DNA from: Enterobacterales bacterium CwR94
Lineage (GTDB): Bacteria; Pseudomonadota; Gammaproteobacteria; Enterobacterales; Enterobacteriaceae
Length of the DNA stretch: 64,000 nt
Direction of reading: 5' to 3'
Assembly (NCBI GenBank): GCA_002837195.1
Contig: KZ478063.1
Span: 1-64,000 of the forward strand
Part shown: piece by piece, positions 9,995-21,858 of the stretch
Layout of the letters: every line of letters begins with the position of its first letter
How positions within the stretch are numbered: position 1 is the stretch's first letter
Made by a program: the position numbers and the translations under genes
Notes under the pieces: model-generated
Databases searched by the model: none
What the model was told of the DNA's origin: nothing
What the model saw: only the letters and a program-made list of their open reading frames with translations

Positions 9995-11251
9995 ATGGCG
10001 TGGAATCAGCCCGGTAACAACGGACAGGACCGCGACCCGTGGGGAAGCAGCAATAATCAAGGCGGCAACTCTGGGGGCAATAAAGGGGGACGTGAACAGG
10101 GGCCACCTGATCTCGACGATATCTTCCGTAAGCTGAGCAAGAAGCTCGGTGGACTGGGCGGTGGTAACAAAGGCGGTGGCGATAGTAATGGCGGGAATAA
10201 ATCCGGCCAGCACTACGGCGGACGCCTTGTGGGTATCGCTGCTGTCGCTGCCGTGGTGATTTGGGCCGCCAGCGGTTTCTACACCATCAAAGAAGCAGAA
10301 CGTGGCGTTGTGACCCGTTTTGGTCAATTCAGCCATTTGGTTGAGCCAGGTCTGAACTGGAAACCGACCTTTATCGATCAGGTTCGCGCCGTCAACGTGG
10401 AGTCAGTGCGTGAACTGGCTGCTTCCGGTGTGATGCTGACCTCTGATGAAAACGTGGTGCGCGTTGAAATGAACGTGCAGTACCGCGTGACCAACCCAGA
10501 GCGTTATCTGTTTGCCACGACCAGTGCGGATAACAGCCTGCGCCAGGCAACGGACAGTGCACTGCGTGGCGTCATTGGCCGTGCCACCATGGACCGCATT
10601 CTGACCGAAGGCCGTACCGTTATTCGTAGCGATACGCAGCGCGAGCTGGAAGAGACCATTCGTCCTTACGATATGGGGATCACCCTGCTTGACGTTAACT
10701 TCCAGGCTGCACGTCCGCCGGAAGAGGTAAAAGCGTCGTTTGATGATGCCATCGCCGCCCGTGAAAACCGCGAGCAGTATGTGCGTGAAGCCGAAGCCTA
10801 TTCCAATGAAGTTCAGCCACGGGCAAATGGCCGTGCGCAACGTATTCTGGAAGAGGCCCGTGCTTATAAATCCCGTGTCGTACTGGAAGCAGAAGGTGAA
10901 GTTCAACGCTTCGCGAAACTGCTGCCAGAATACAAATCTGCCCCGGAAATTACCCGTGAGCGTTTGTATATCGAAACCATGGAACGCGTGCTCAGTAATA
11001 CCCGTAAAGTGCTGGTCAATGACAAAGGCAATAACCTGATGGTGCTGCCGTTGGATCAACTGATGCGCGGCCAGAGCGGTAACGGGGCTTCCCGCAGCCA
11101 GGACAGTAGCAGCAACAGCCTGTTACGTGTACCACCGGCCAGCAACGGCGAACGTCCGGCTGCCAGTTCATCAGCAAGCCCGGAAAACATCATGGATCAG
11201 CGCCGTGCGAACGCGCAGCGTAGTGATAGCCAGCGCGAAGGGAGAGAGTAA
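9995..11251 (+). CDS. hflK: FtsH protease modulator HflK
   Basis: Inner-membrane SPFH/prohibitin protein that assembles with HflC around the FtsH protease and modulates membrane protein turnover. The 418-residue protein has a glycine- and asparagine-rich cytoplasmic N-terminus (about 1-75), one transmembrane helix (about 78-97) and the SPFH domain beginning EAERGVVTRFGQF. A long helical segment rich in Glu, Ala and Arg follows, then a serine-rich tail. The start at 9995 (MAWNQPG) matches E. coli. The in-frame ATG 12 nt upstream is less likely. hflC starts 3 nt after the stop. Confidence 0.96.
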   Translation: MAWNQPGNNGQDRDPWGSSNNQGGNSGGNKGGREQGPPDLDDIFRKLSKKLGGLGGGNKGGGDSNGGNKSGQHYGGRLVGIAAVAAVVIWAASGFYTIKEAERGVVTRFGQFSHLVEPGLNWKPTFIDQVRAVNVESVRELAASGVMLTSDENVVRVEMNVQYRVTNPERYLFATTSADNSLRQATDSALRGVIGRATMDRILTEGRTVIRSDTQRELEETIRPYDMGITLLDVNFQAARPPEEVKASFDDAIAARENREQYVREAEAYSNEVQPRANGRAQRILEEARAYKSRVVLEAEGEVQRFAKLLPEYKSAPEITRERLYIETMERVLSNTRKVLVNDKGNNLMVLPLDQLMRGQSGNGASRSQDSSSNSLLRVPPASNGERPAASSSASPENIMDQRRANAQRSDSQREGRE

Positions 11252-11254
11252 CCA

Positions 11255-12259
11255 ATGCGTAAGCCAATAATCGTCGTTTTAATTATCGTGCTGGTGGCGC
11301 TCTACGCATCACTGTTTGTGGTGCAGGAGGGCAACCGGGGCATCGTGTTGCGCTTTGGCAAAGTTCTGCGCGATGACGAAAACAAGCCACTGGTCTATGC
11401 ACCAGGTCTGCATTTCAAGATCCCTTTCATCGAATCGGTGAAAACCCTTGATGCACGTATGCAAACCATGGACAACCAGGCTGACCGCTTTGTGACCAAA
11501 GAGAAGAAAGACCTGATCGTCGACTCTTACATCAAATGGCGTATCAGTGATTTCAGCCGCTACTACCTGGCGACAGGCGGCGGTGACGTCTCACAGGCCG
11601 AAGTGCTGCTGAAACGTAAGTTCAGTGACCGTTTGCGTTCTGAAATTGGTCGTCTGGATGTGAAAGAGATCGTGACGGACTCGCGTGGGCGTTTGACCAC
11701 CGATGTGCGTGATGCACTGAATACCGGTACGTCGAGCGATGACGGTACCGCGACGGCGGCTGCCGATGATGCTATCGCCTCTGCGGCAGCGCGTGTAGAG
11801 CGTGAAACCAGCAGCAGCGAGCCTGCACCGAATCCGAACAGTATGGCGGCGTTAGGTATTCAGGTCGTGGATGTGCGTATCAAGCAAATCAACCTGCCGA
11901 CAGAAGTGTCTGATGCTATCTACAACCGTATGCGCGCCGAGCGTGAAGCGGTTGCCCGTAGCCAGCGTTCACAAGGTCAGGAAGAGGCAGAGAAATTGCG
12001 TGCCCAGGCTGACTATCAGGTGACCCGCACGCTAGCGGAAGCCGAACGTACGGCACTGATTACGCGCGGTGAAGGTGATGCACAAGCAGCGAAATTGTTT
12101 GCTGATGCCTTTAGTCAGGATCCTGATTTCTATGCCTTTATCCGTAGCCTGCGCGCATACGATAAGAGCTTTGACAGCAATAATCAGGATGTCATGGTGC
12201 TGAGCCCAGACAGCGACTTCTTCCGATATATGAAGACGCCAACTCACGCCACACGCTAA
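11255..12259 (+). CDS. hflC: FtsH protease modulator HflC
   Basis: Partner of HflK in the membrane vault around FtsH. The 334-residue protein has an N-terminal transmembrane anchor (about 4-22), the SPFH domain beginning EGNRGIVLRFGK, and a helical region with YNRMRAEREAVARSQRSQGQEEAEKLRA. The segment at about 155-190 is low in complexity (Ala, Ser, Thr, Asp), a region variable between species. Translation is probably coupled to hflK. A strong terminator follows. Confidence 0.96.
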   Translation: MRKPIIVVLIIVLVALYASLFVVQEGNRGIVLRFGKVLRDDENKPLVYAPGLHFKIPFIESVKTLDARMQTMDNQADRFVTKEKKDLIVDSYIKWRISDFSRYYLATGGGDVSQAEVLLKRKFSDRLRSEIGRLDVKEIVTDSRGRLTTDVRDALNTGTSSDDGTATAAADDAIASAAARVERETSSSEPAPNPNSMAALGIQVVDVRIKQINLPTEVSDAIYNRMRAEREAVARSQRSQGQEEAEKLRAQADYQVTRTLAEAERTALITRGEGDAQAAKLFADAFSQDPDFYAFIRSLRAYDKSFDSNNQDVMVLSPDSDFFRYMKTPTHATR

Positions 12260-12277
12260 TTTCTGATATAACCTGAG

Positions 12278-12310
12278 CGGGCCGGAGATTCCTCCGGCCC
12301 GTTTTTTATT
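12278..12310 (+). terminator. Rho-independent terminator after hflC
   Basis: CGGGCCGGAG and CTCCGGCCCG form a GC-rich stem, followed by TTTTTTATTT. It ends the hfq-hflX-hflKC transcription unit before yjeT. Confidence 0.9.
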
Positions 12311-12326
12311 TCAGGATGGAAAAATC

Positions 12327-12527
12327 ATGAGTACAACCTTGTGGCTGGCATTGGCGTTGGTGCTGATTATTGAAGGGCTCGGTCCCATGCTGTTACCGCG
12401 TATCTGGCGGCGTATGATCCTGGCGATGGCCCAACAACCGGATCATCTGTTACGACGCTTTGGCGGTGGTTTAGTGGTGGCAGGGATTGTTATCTACTAT
12501 ATGTTGCGTACTCACGGCGATCTCTGA
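12327..12527 (+). CDS. yjeT: Small inner-membrane protein YjeT (DUF2065)
   Basis: A 66-residue protein with two predicted transmembrane helices (about 4-24 and 44-62) joined by a basic loop, IWRRMILAMAQQPDHLLRRFGG. Length, sequence and location between hflC and purA match E. coli YjeT. Its function is unknown in the family. A ribosome site, CAGGATGG, precedes the ATG. Confidence 0.92.
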   Translation: MSTTLWLALALVLIIEGLGPMLLPRIWRRMILAMAQQPDHLLRRFGGGLVVAGIVIYYMLRTHGDL

Positions 12528-12657
12528 CACAAGCGCTGCCAGCCGTAGGTTGAGGAAAATGTCAGCGGCTAAAAAAACTGCGCAATCGTATACTAAAAGT
12601 GCTGAAAGCTGAAAATGACGATGGTAGAATCCATTTTTAAGCAACCGGTGGTTTTAG

Positions 12658-13959
<1,302 letters not shown>

Positions 13960-13969
13960 TTATCGTGAT

Positions 13970-13998
13970 GGCCGGGACAGCGTTCCCGGCCTTTATTT
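13970..13998 (+). terminator. Rho-independent terminator after purA
   Basis: GGCCGGGA and TCCCGGCC form an 8-bp stem around CAGCGT, followed by TTTATTT. Confidence 0.85.
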
Positions 13999-14145
13999 GT
14001 CTGCTTCTCTTTCCGCTCCATTCTGTCAATTTCTCCTTTCTTGCCATGAAGGTAGCCGTTTTTTCTCTGGCTGGTTTATCATCATAAGTAAAGCCAATTA
14101 TGGGATCAGTGCATTTTGCTGGGCCAAGCAGAGTCCGAGGTTTCT

Positions 14146-14586
14146 GTGCAGTTAACAAGTTTCACCGATTTCGGCCTGCGGGCACTGATTTATATGGCCA
14201 CTTTGCCCAATGACAAAATGACCAGTATCAGTGAAGTGACGGACATCTACGGCGTGTCACGTAACCACATGGTCAAAATAATCAATCAGTTAAGTCGTCA
14301 CGGTTACGTTGCTGCGGTACGTGGAAAAAACGGTGGTATTCGGCTCGGCAAACCCGCAAGCGAGATTGTTGTGGGTGAAGTAGTGCGTTCACTGGAACCC
14401 CTGCAATTAGTGAACTGCGATGATTGCTATATCACCAGTGCTTGCCGACTAAAAAAAGCGCTCTATGAAGCGACGCAAGCCTTCCTGCGAGAATTGGATG
14501 GCTACACTTTGGCGGAATTACTCGACGAAAACGTCCCGCTATACAAATTATTGCTCAGTGAACGTCCTTCACTGAGCCACGGATGA
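14146..14586 (+). CDS. nsrR: Nitric-oxide-sensing repressor NsrR
   Basis: Rrf2-family winged-helix repressor whose iron-sulfur cluster reacts with NO, derepressing hmp, ytfE and similar genes. The start chosen is GTG at 14146 ([18 protein letters not shown]), which reproduces the E. coli N-terminus and has CGAGG 5 nt upstream. The DNA-binding segment [19 protein letters not shown] and [14 protein letters not shown] are highly conserved. The cluster loop reads [11 protein letters not shown], that is C-x2-C-x5-C. In E. coli NsrR I recall C-x4-C-x5-C, so two loop residues appear to be missing. rnr begins 15 nt after the stop, as in the conserved [11 protein letters not shown] order. Confidence 0.94.
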   Translation: MQLTSFTDFGLRALIYMATLPNDKMTSISEVTDIYGVSRNHMVKIINQLSRHGYVAAVRGKNGGIRLGKPASEIVVGEVVRSLEPLQLVNCDDCYITSACRLKKALYEATQAFLRELDGYTLAELLDENVPLYKLLLSERPSLSHG

Positions 14587-14601
14587 CAACGGAGGAACCG
14601 C

Positions 14602-17073
14602 ATGTCACACGATCCTTTCCAGGAAAGAGAAGCAGAGAAGTACGATAACCCCATTCCCAGTCGCGAATTTATTCTGGCCCACTTAGACAAACGAGAAAAA
14701 CCGGCCAGCCGCGAAGAATTAGCCCAGGAGCTGGGCCTGAGCAGTGAAGAACATTTAGAAGCCCTGCGCCGTCGCCTGCGGGCAATGGAACGAGACGGAC
14801 AGTTGGTGTTTACCCGCCGTCAGTGTTACGCCCTCCCGGAACGTTTGGATTTATCCCGAGGAAAAGTCATTGGTCATCGCGATGGCTATGGCTTCCTGCG
14901 CGCTGAAGGCCGCAAAGACGATCTGTATCTGTCGGCTGAGCAGATGAAACTCTGTATGCACGGCGATGAAATTCTGGCCCAGGCGCTGGGTGCCGATCGT
15001 AAAGGCCGCCGTGAAGCGCGTGTGGTACGCGTTGTCGAGCCGCGCAATCCGCAAATTGTGGGGCGTTACTTCACCGATGCCGGGCTGGGTTTTGTCGTCC
15101 CCGATGACAGCCGCCTGAGTTTTGATATTTTGATCCCGGCGGAAGATACGCTGGGCTCGCGGATGGGCACCGTTGTGGTGGTCGAGCTCACCCAGCGCCC
15201 AACGCGCCGTACCAAGGCCGTGGGTAAAGTGGTTGAAGTCTTGGGCGACAATATGGGCACCGGCATGGCCGTTGATATGGCGCTGCGCACCCATGATATT
15301 CCACACGTGTGGCCTGAGGCGGTCGAAAAAGAGATCGCCCGTCTACGTGAAGAAGTGCCTGAAGCGGCCAAACAAGGGCGCGTTGACCTGCGCCAACTCC
15401 CGTTGGTAACCATCGACGGTGAAGACGCGCGCGATTTCGATGATGCCGTGTACTGTGAGAAGAAGCGCGGCGGTGGCTGGCGCTTGTGGGTCGCCATCGC
15501 GGATGTCAGCTATTACGTGCGTCCGGGCAAACCGCTGGATGTCGAAGCACACAACCGCAGCACCTCCGTTTACTTCCCTTCGCAAGTTGTTCCGATGCTG
15601 CCGGAAGTGCTGTCGAACGGTCTGTGCTCGCTGAACCCGCAAGTGGATCGCCTGTGTATGGTCTGTGAAATGACCATATCCGCCAGCGGCAAACTGACGG
15701 GTTACAAGCATTATGAAGCGGTGATGAACTCCCATGCACGTCTGACCTATAACAAGGTCTGGCATATCCTGCAGGGCGATGTTGAGCTGCGTGAGCAATA
15801 TCAGCCGCTGGTCAAACACCTGCAAGAGCTGCATAACCTGTATCAGGCGCTCGATACGGCGCGTGCTGAACGTGGCGGCATTGCGTTTGAGACCGAAGAA
15901 GCGAAGTTTATTTTTAATGCCGAGCGGCGCATTGAGCGCGTGGAAGCCACCACCCGTAATGATGCGCATAAGCTGATTGAAGAGTGCATGATCCTCGCCA
16001 ACATCGCCTCCGCACGCTTTGTTGAGAAACGCCTGGAGCCTGCGCTGTTCCGCGTGCATGACCGTCCGAGCGAGGACAGCATCACCAGCTTCCGTTCCGT
16101 TCTGGCCGAGTTGGGCCTGTCGCTGCCGGGTGCCGGTAAGCCGCAGCCAAAGGATTACGCTGAGTTACTGGCGTTGATTGCCGATCGTCCCGATCACGAA
16201 ATGCTGCAAACCATGCTGCTGCGCTCAATGAAGCAGGCAGTGTATGACCCGGAAAACCGTGGCCACTTTGGTTTGGCGCTGACTTCCTATGCGCACTTTA
16301 CATCGCCGATTCGCCGCTACCCAGATCTGCTGCTGCACCGGGCGATCAAATACCTGCTGGCACAGGACGCAGGTACGCTGGAAGGCAATGGCACGGTCAA
16401 CGGCGGCTACCACTACAGCATGGAGCAAATGTTGCAGTTAGGGCAGCACTGTTCGATGGCTGAGCGCCGTGCCGATGAAGCCACGCGTGATGTGGCGGAC
16501 TGGCTGAAGTGCGACTTTATGCAAGATCACGTGGGGGAAACCTTTAAAGGGATTATCTCCAGCGTGACCGGTTTTGGTTTCTTTGTGCGTCTGGAAGAGC
16601 TGTTTATTGATGGCCTGGTGCACGTTTCTACGTTGGATAACGATTACTACCGCTTTGACCAGGTAGGCCAGCGTCTGATTGGTGAATCTGGCGGTCATAC
16701 GTATCGTCTTGGCGACACGGTGGAAGTGCGCGTGGAAGCCGTGCATATGGACGAGCGTAAAATCGACTTTGCTTTGATCTCCAGCTCACGCAAGCCGCGG
16801 GGCGATGGCAAAACCGCGCGCGATCGCGTGAAGAAGGGCGGAGCGGAAGGCAACGGCCAGAAGCGTCGTCAAATGCGTAAAGGCGTTAACTTTGAGCCGG
16901 ACGCGGCTTTCCGGGCGGCGAAAAAAGGCAAGCCAAAAGCCAGAGGCAAAGCCAAAACCGAGGTTGCGGAAAAACCCAAGAAAGAGAAAAAAGCGAAACC
17001 GGTGTCGGAGAAAACCCGTAAAATAGCCGCCGCGACCAAAGCAAAACGCGCAGCGAAGAAAACCAGTCCATAA
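14602..17073 (+). CDS. rnr: Exoribonuclease R
   Basis: Processive 3'-5' exoribonuclease that degrades structured RNA and acts in trans-translation and cold shock. At 823 residues it has the usual order: N-terminal helix-turn-helix (about 20-85), cold-shock domains, the catalytic RNB domain with [15 protein letters not shown] (metal-binding aspartates), an S1 domain (about 640-730) and a lysine-rich basic tail (about 735-823). The ribosome site GGAGG precedes ATG 14602. It is followed by a hairpin and rlmB. Confidence 0.97.
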   Translation: MSHDPFQEREAEKYDNPIPSREFILAHLDKREKPASREELAQELGLSSEEHLEALRRRLRAMERDGQLVFTRRQCYALPERLDLSRGKVIGHRDGYGFLRAEGRKDDLYLSAEQMKLCMHGDEILAQALGADRKGRREARVVRVVEPRNPQIVGRYFTDAGLGFVVPDDSRLSFDILIPAEDTLGSRMGTVVVVELTQRPTRRTKAVGKVVEVLGDNMGTGMAVDMALRTHDIPHVWPEAVEKEIARLREEVPEAAKQGRVDLRQLPLVTIDGEDARDFDDAVYCEKKRGGGWRLWVAIADVSYYVRPGKPLDVEAHNRSTSVYFPSQVVPMLPEVLSNGLCSLNPQVDRLCMVCEMTISASGKLTGYKHYEAVMNSHARLTYNKVWHILQGDVELREQYQPLVKHLQELHNLYQALDTARAERGGIAFETEEAKFIFNAERRIERVEATTRNDAHKLIEECMILANIASARFVEKRLEPALFRVHDRPSEDSITSFRSVLAELGLSLPGAGKPQPKDYAELLALIADRPDHEMLQTMLLRSMKQAVYDPENRGHFGLALTSYAHFTSPIRRYPDLLLHRAIKYLLAQDAGTLEGNGTVNGGYHYSMEQMLQLGQHCSMAERRADEATRDVADWLKCDFMQDHVGETFKGIISSVTGFGFFVRLEELFIDGLVHVSTLDNDYYRFDQVGQRLIGESGGHTYRLGDTVEVRVEAVHMDERKIDFALISSSRKPRGDGKTARDRVKKGGAEGNGQKRRQMRKGVNFEPDAAFRAAKKGKPKARGKAKTEVAEKPKKEKKAKPVSEKTRKIAAATKAKRAAKKTSP

Positions 17074-17085
17074 AATGCGTCTATG

Positions 17086-17106
17086 ACCTTCCCTGCGGGG
17101 AGGGTC
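17086..17106 (+). terminator. Hairpin between rnr and rlmB
   Basis: GACCTTCCCTGCGGGGAGGGTC can fold into a short GC-rich stem. There is no U-tract, so it is probably a processing or attenuation element rather than a full terminator. Confidence 0.4.
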
Positions 17107-17128
17107 GCTACATAACCAAGAGTTAACA

Positions 17129-17863
17129 ATGAGTGAAATAATTTTCGGTATCCACGCCGTACAGGCACTGGTTGAAAGTGCCCCCCAGCGTTTTCAGCAG
17201 GTCTGGATCCTCAAGGGCCGTGACGATCGTCGTCTGCAGCCGGTGATCGCCGCGTTAGAAGCGCAAGGCGTGGTGGTCCAACTCGCGAACCGCCAGTGGC
17301 TGGATGAGAAAACAGAGGGCGCGGTGCATCAGGGCATCGTTGCGATGGTAAAACCGGGTCGTCAGTATCAGGAAAATGATCTTCCCGATCTGCTGGCCTC
17401 GCTGGATCAGCCGTTCTTGCTGATCCTCGATGGTGTCACCGATCCCCATAATCTGGGGGCATGCTTGCGCAGCGCCGACGCTGCGGGTGTGGATGCGGTG
17501 ATCGTTCCGCGTGACCGCTCCGCGCAACTGAATGCTACGGCGAAAAAAGTCGCCTGCGGTGCCGCCGAAAGCGTGCCACTGATCCGCGTGACCAACCTGG
17601 CGCGCACCATGCGTCAGTTGCAGGAAGCCAATGTCTGGTTAGTGGGCACGGCGGGCGAAGCCGATCACACGCTGTATCAGAGCAAAATGACCGGGCCAAT
17701 GGCGCTGGTGATGGGTGCCGAAGGCGAAGGTATGCGCCGTTTAACCCGCGAGCACTGTGATGAACTGATCAGCATCCCAATGGCAGGCAGCGTTTCCTCG
17801 CTGAACGTGTCTGTGGCCACCGGTATTTGTCTGTTTGAAGCCGTGCGTCAGCGCAGCAAATAA
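17129..17863 (+). CDS. rlmB: 23S rRNA Gm2251 2'-O-methyltransferase RlmB
   Basis: SpoU-type SAM-dependent enzyme that methylates the 2'-OH of G2251 in 23S rRNA. The 244-residue protein has an N-terminal L30e-like domain and the trefoil-knot catalytic domain. SpoU motifs are [21 protein letters not shown] (motif 1), [11 protein letters not shown] (motif 2) and [18 protein letters not shown] (motif 3). Third gene of the [11 protein letters not shown] group. Confidence 0.97.
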   Translation: MSEIIFGIHAVQALVESAPQRFQQVWILKGRDDRRLQPVIAALEAQGVVVQLANRQWLDEKTEGAVHQGIVAMVKPGRQYQENDLPDLLASLDQPFLLILDGVTDPHNLGACLRSADAAGVDAVIVPRDRSAQLNATAKKVACGAAESVPLIRVTNLARTMRQLQEANVWLVGTAGEADHTLYQSKMTGPMALVMGAEGEGMRRLTREHCDELISIPMAGSVSSLNVSVATGICLFEAVRQRSK

Positions 17864-17869
17864 GATCGC

Positions 17870-17896
17870 CGGGGCGTGATCAACGCCCCGATTTTT
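17870..17896 (+). terminator. Rho-independent terminator after rlmB
   Basis: CGGGGCGT and ACGCCCCG form a stem, followed by ATTTTT. Confidence 0.85.
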
Positions 17897-17961
17897 CCTC
17901 TCCAGCAGGCATAATCCGCCGCCCGTTTCCATACTCAACATGATGCCGCATGGAGGTCATG

Positions 17962-19587
17962 ATGAATTGGACAACGCACACCGTTTTTAACCAACCAGGC
18001 CCACTGAGCCAAAGCAACCTGTTTCTGTCTGACACCCCCCTCCGCGAAGCCCTGGTGCGGGAAGGCGCAGGCTGGGATGCTGAGCGTTTGGCGTCGGTCG
18101 GTGCCCAGTTGGGCAGCAGTGAATCCCTTGAACTGGGGCGGCTGGCAAATGCCCATCCCCCTGAGCTGGTACGCTACGCGCCCACGGGCGATCGTGTCGA
18201 TGACATTCGTTTTCACCCGGCATGGCATATGCTGATGCAGGGATTGTGCGCGAACCGCTTACATAACCTTCCCTGGGAACAACCGGCAACGCCTGGCGGA
18301 TTTGTTGCCCGCGCCGCGCGCTTCATGCTGCATGCGCAGGTAGAAGCGGGCAGTTTGTGTCCGGTCACCATGACCTTTGGTGCCATTCCGCTGCTGCAGG
18401 CACAGATGCCGAAATCCTTTCATGATTGGCTGCCGGGGCTGATGTCGGACAGCTACGATCCGCACAGTCGACCTGCGCCGCAGAAGCGTGGCCTGCTGAT
18501 CGGCATGGGCATGACGGAAAAACAGGGTGGCACTGACGTGTTAAGCAACACCACGCGCGCTGAGCCTCTGGCACAGCGTGGGCCGGGTGAAGCCTATCGT
18601 CTGATTGGGCACAAATGGTTTTTCTCGGTGCCACAAAGTGATGCGCATTTGGTGTTGGCGCAGACGCAGAGTGGGCTGTCGTGCTTTTTTGTACCGCGTT
18701 TACTGCCGGATGGCATGCGCAACGCCATCCGACTGGAACGCCTGAAAGACAAGCTGGGTAATCGCGCCAACGCCAGTGCCGAAGTGGAGTTTCAAAACGC
18801 ACACGGCTGGCTGCTGGGAGAAGAGGGCGAAGGTGTGCGTCATATCCTGAAGATGGGCGGTTACACGCGCTTTGACTGCGCGCTGGGCAGTCACGGCCAG
18901 ATGCGACGCGCATTGTCGGTTGCACTGTGGCATGCGCATCAGCGGCAGGTGATGGGGAAAAATTTGGCGGATCAGCCGTTAATGCGTCAGGTATTAAGCC
19001 AGCAAGCACTGTGGTTGGAAGGGCAAACAGCATTGCTGATGCGGCTGGCCCGCGCCTGGCAAAGCGATGACGCCAGCGAACGACTGCTGAGCCGCTTACT
19101 GACGCCAGCGGCGAAATACGTTGTTTGTCAGCACGGTATCGCGTTTGTGGCCGAAGCGATGGAAGTGCTTGGCGGAAACGGCTACTGCGAAGAGAGCGAA
19201 TTGCCGCGTCTCTACCGTGAAATGCCGGTGAACAGCATTTGGGAAGGCTCCGGCAATGTGATGTGTCTGGACGTGCTTCGTGTGCTGCGTAAGCAATCTG
19301 ATGTGCGTGAACGACTGGAACAGGAATATGAGGCGGTGAAAGGGTGTAACCGCCATCTGGACCGACACTGGCGACAACTGCGACGCCAGTTGGACAAACC
19401 GCAGGAAGCTCATGCGCGGCATCTCACCCAGCAACTGTATGCGTTTGCGACCGCCAGCCAAATGTTACAGGTGTTAGAGCCAGGACTGGCGGATGGCTGG
19501 TGCCATCAGTGGCTGGACACACGCGGCCCTGCCACCTTATCGGCAGCCCAGTGCGACCGCTTATTGTTGCGCGCCACCGGCGGTTAA
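17962..19587 (+). CDS. aidB: Adaptive-response flavoprotein AidB (acyl-CoA dehydrogenase family)
   Basis: FAD-containing member of the acyl-CoA dehydrogenase superfamily that binds DNA and is thought to protect it from alkylating agents as part of the Ada regulon. The 541-residue protein aligns end to end with E. coli AidB, with GLLIGMGMTEKQGGTDV, GHKWFFSVPQSDAHLVLAQT, LKDKLGNRANAS and FVAEAMEVLGGNGYCEESELPRLYREMPVNSIWEGSGN. Starts at 17950, 17959 and 17962 are possible. 17962 is chosen because GGAGG lies 5 nt upstream and MNW matches the family. The last 27 nt overlap bsmA on the opposite strand. Confidence 0.96.
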   Translation: MNWTTHTVFNQPGPLSQSNLFLSDTPLREALVREGAGWDAERLASVGAQLGSSESLELGRLANAHPPELVRYAPTGDRVDDIRFHPAWHMLMQGLCANRLHNLPWEQPATPGGFVARAARFMLHAQVEAGSLCPVTMTFGAIPLLQAQMPKSFHDWLPGLMSDSYDPHSRPAPQKRGLLIGMGMTEKQGGTDVLSNTTRAEPLAQRGPGEAYRLIGHKWFFSVPQSDAHLVLAQTQSGLSCFFVPRLLPDGMRNAIRLERLKDKLGNRANASAEVEFQNAHGWLLGEEGEGVRHILKMGGYTRFDCALGSHGQMRRALSVALWHAHQRQVMGKNLADQPLMRQVLSQQALWLEGQTALLMRLARAWQSDDASERLLSRLLTPAAKYVVCQHGIAFVAEAMEVLGGNGYCEESELPRLYREMPVNSIWEGSGNVMCLDVLRVLRKQSDVRERLEQEYEAVKGCNRHLDRHWRQLRRQLDKPQEAHARHLTQQLYAFATASQMLQVLEPGLADGWCHQWLDTRGPATLSAAQCDRLLLRATGG

Positions 19588-19893
19588 CGGGACATACAGA
19601 TTGGCTTGTGCCCGCCACAGGCCGCTGAACAGTTGATCGTCGAGCATCAGGACCTGGTAGTAGGGCACGCCGGCCGCGTTGGCCCTCGCCGCAATGGCGC
19701 GGACGGCGTCATCCGGCGAGCCGCGTACCGTAACGCTCACGCTACCGACTTTTTTTAAGCTCAGACTTTGTGCCCGGTTCACTTCCTGCGCCTGCGCCTG
19801 CGCGGTGGGCGCAGGCGCGGGTTGTGGCGTGACAGAAAAAACACTGCAACCGGCTAATAGCACGGTAATGAACAGAAGATATACGCGGCGCAT
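19561..19893 (-). CDS. bsmA: Biofilm/peroxide-resistance lipoprotein BsmA (DUF1471)
   Basis: A 110-residue small lipoprotein. The signal peptide ends in the lipobox LLAGC with Cys16. A proline- and alanine-rich spacer precedes a DUF1471/YdgH-like domain containing GSVSVTVRGSPDDAVRAIAARA, very close to E. coli BsmA (YjfO), which is linked to peroxide stress and biofilm regulation. Its 3' end overlaps aidB convergently. It lies 45 nt downstream of the chemoreceptor gene on the same strand and may be co-transcribed with it. Confidence 0.88.
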   Translation of the reverse strand: MRRVYLLFITVLLAGCSVFSVTPQPAPAPTAQAQAQEVNRAQSLSLKKVGSVSVTVRGSPDDAVRAIAARANAAGVPYYQVLMLDDQLFSGLWRAQANLYVPLTAGGAQQ

Positions 19894-19938
19894 CGGATCA
19901 TCCTCACGCGGAATTTTCTTCAGTGTACCCTGGCGGGC

Positions 19939-21858
19939 TTATCCCTTCAGTTGGAAGATGCTCACCAGTTGCGTTAAATGATGCCCTTTGTGACTCAGCG
20001 CTTGCGCGGTCTGCGTTGACTGCTGTACCAAATCGCTGTTTTGCTGCGTGGCCGCACCAATCTGCTGCATTGCTTCATTGACCTGCGCGATACCCAGTGA
20101 CTGCTCGCGTGAGGCGACATTCACCTCATCCATCAGGGTTTTCACCTGGGCAATTTCGCTAACGATATTTTCCATTGCCGACTGTGTTTGTGTTGATAAA
20201 TCATGTCCTTCTAACACCTGCGACAGTGAATGGCTGATCAACGCCTCAATCTCTTTTGCAGCCTGTGCGCTGCGCTGTGCCAGAGCGCGCACTTCCGAGG
20301 CCACGACGGCAAAGCCTTTGCCATGTTCACCGGCGCGGGCCGCTTCGACTGCCGCATTCAGCGCCAGAATATTGGTCTGAAAGGCAATGCTTTCGATCAT
20401 CTGTGTGATATCAGCGATGCTTTGCGACGTTTTACGGATAGCGTCCATCGTGGCTGCAGAGCGGGCAACCGTATGACCGCCTTCTTCTACCCGCTGCGCT
20501 GCCGAGGCCACCAACGCCAGAGTTTGCGTGACGTTATCGGCGTTACGCTCAACGGTGGTGCTCAATTGGCTCATGCTGGCCGAGGTTTGCTCGACGCTGC
20601 TGGCCTGGCGGCCGATCTGCTCACTGATGTTATCGGAGCCTTGTGCAATGCTGTCGGTCCCGTGGCTGATTTCGCTGGCGGCATCACGCACCTGGGCCAC
20701 AATGCGCTGTAATCCAGCGGCGATTCCGTTGATCGCGGTAATTAACTGGCCCACTTCATCCTGACGACGAGTTGCCAGGCTGGCATGCAGTTTGCCGGCC
20801 GCGTAGTCGTTGGCCAGAGTCACCACCTCGCGCAGCGGCTGGCTGATGGCCCGGCGGCTGTATAACAGAAAAACCACCGCAAACAGCACAGTGAGCGCGC
20901 CGCCGGTCAGTAAAAACAGATTGCGTGACTGTACAATCGGGGCCAGCAGCGCTTGTCGGCTGACATCGGCAGTGATCACCCATTCCCAGCCGGGAACGCG
21001 TTGCCAGACGACCAGGTGTGCGCCATCATCCAATGTCATCTCCAGTTCGCCAGCGGGCTGCTGCAAAACCTCTGCGGGCAAGCCAGCGGCCTGCTGCTCT
21101 TGCTTACGATGAAACAACCACTCGCCTTGCCCATTACCGCGGTGGCCATTGAGTACGCTGATGTAACCGCCACCGGGCAAGTTGCCGTCGAGGATTTTCT
21201 CGCGCATCAACGCGTACTGCTTGCCAATATCAATGCCGACAAACAGCAAGCCAATCACCGCGCCTGCGTCATCTTTTATCGGCAGGTATTCGGTCATGTA
21301 GCGTTTGCCATACAACGCGGTGATGCCGCGAAAGATCTCGCCCTGGCTCACGGGCTGCCAGGCGGGGCTGTTGTTATCTAACTGAGTGCCCACCGCCCGG
21401 GTGCCATCCTCTTTTTTCAGGGAAGTGGACACCCGCACGAATTGGTCGCCGCTGCGGACAAAAATAGTGGCAATCGCGCCTGTGCGCTCCAGAAAGCCAT
21501 CGACGGTGACCTGATCGAGGTTCAACGTTTTTAATCCCGCGCGCAGGGTGGGAACGTCAACACCGTTCACGTTAACCGGGGCGTTCTCATCCACGGTAAA
21601 GCGCTTGGGCAAGAAACTTTGAAACAACGCGGTGTAATTGGTGACTTCAGAAGACAGTGTGGCATAAAACATATCCGCCATATCGCCCACGCCTGCCACC
21701 TGTGCAGCCATGCTGGCACGGGTTTGCGCCTCTAACTGACGCGAGGACTGCAGGCTTAACGCCAGCGTTAACGCCGTAAAACACAGCGCCACTCCGAGGG
21801 AAGTCATCACTGACAATCTTACGCTTAGACTCCATCCGCGCGGTGAGAATGTTTTCAT
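19939..21858 (-). CDS. Methyl-accepting chemotaxis protein, Cache-type sensor
   Basis: Transmembrane chemoreceptor of about 639 residues. It has TM1 (about 12-34), a large periplasmic sensor (about 35-300) resembling a Cache domain ([58 protein letters not shown]), TM2 (about 303-325), a HAMP linker and a cytoplasmic signalling domain. The tip motif [44 protein letters not shown] is present. The ligand cannot be predicted. The start at 21858 (MKTFSPRGW) gives a normal N-terminus; an in-frame start at 21912 has no ribosome site. There is no C-terminal NWETF-type CheR tether. E. coli lacks a receptor at this locus. Confidence 0.9.
   Translation of the reverse strand: MKTFSPRGWSLSVRLSVMTSLGVALCFTALTLALSLQSSRQLEAQTRASMAAQVAGVGDMADMFYATLSSEVTNYTALFQSFLPKRFTVDENAPVNVNGVDVPTLRAGLKTLNLDQVTVDGFLERTGAIATIFVRSGDQFVRVSTSLKKEDGTRAVGTQLDNNSPAWQPVSQGEIFRGITALYGKRYMTEYLPIKDDAGAVIGLLFVGIDIGKQYALMREKILDGNLPGGGYISVLNGHRGNGQGEWLFHRKQEQQAAGLPAEVLQQPAGELEMTLDDGAHLVVWQRVPGWEWVITADVSRQALLAPIVQSRNLFLLTGGALTVLFAVVFLLYSRRAISQPLREVVTLANDYAAGKLHASLATRRQDEVGQLITAINGIAAGLQRIVAQVRDAASEISHGTDSIAQGSDNISEQIGRQASSVEQTSASMSQLSTTVERNADNVTQTLALVASAAQRVEEGGHTVARSAATMDAIRKTSQSIADITQMIESIAFQTNILALNAAVEAARAGEHGKGFAVVASEVRALAQRSAQAAKEIEALISHSLSQVLEGHDLSTQTQSAMENIVSEIAQVKTLMDEVNVASREQSLGIAQVNEAMQQIGAATQQNSDLVQQSTQTAQALSHKGHHLTQLVSIFQLKG

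Noticed and set aside
9932-11059. Antisense frames opposite hflK
   Set aside because: Fully inside a strongly conserved gene; composition is that of reverse-strand shadow frames.
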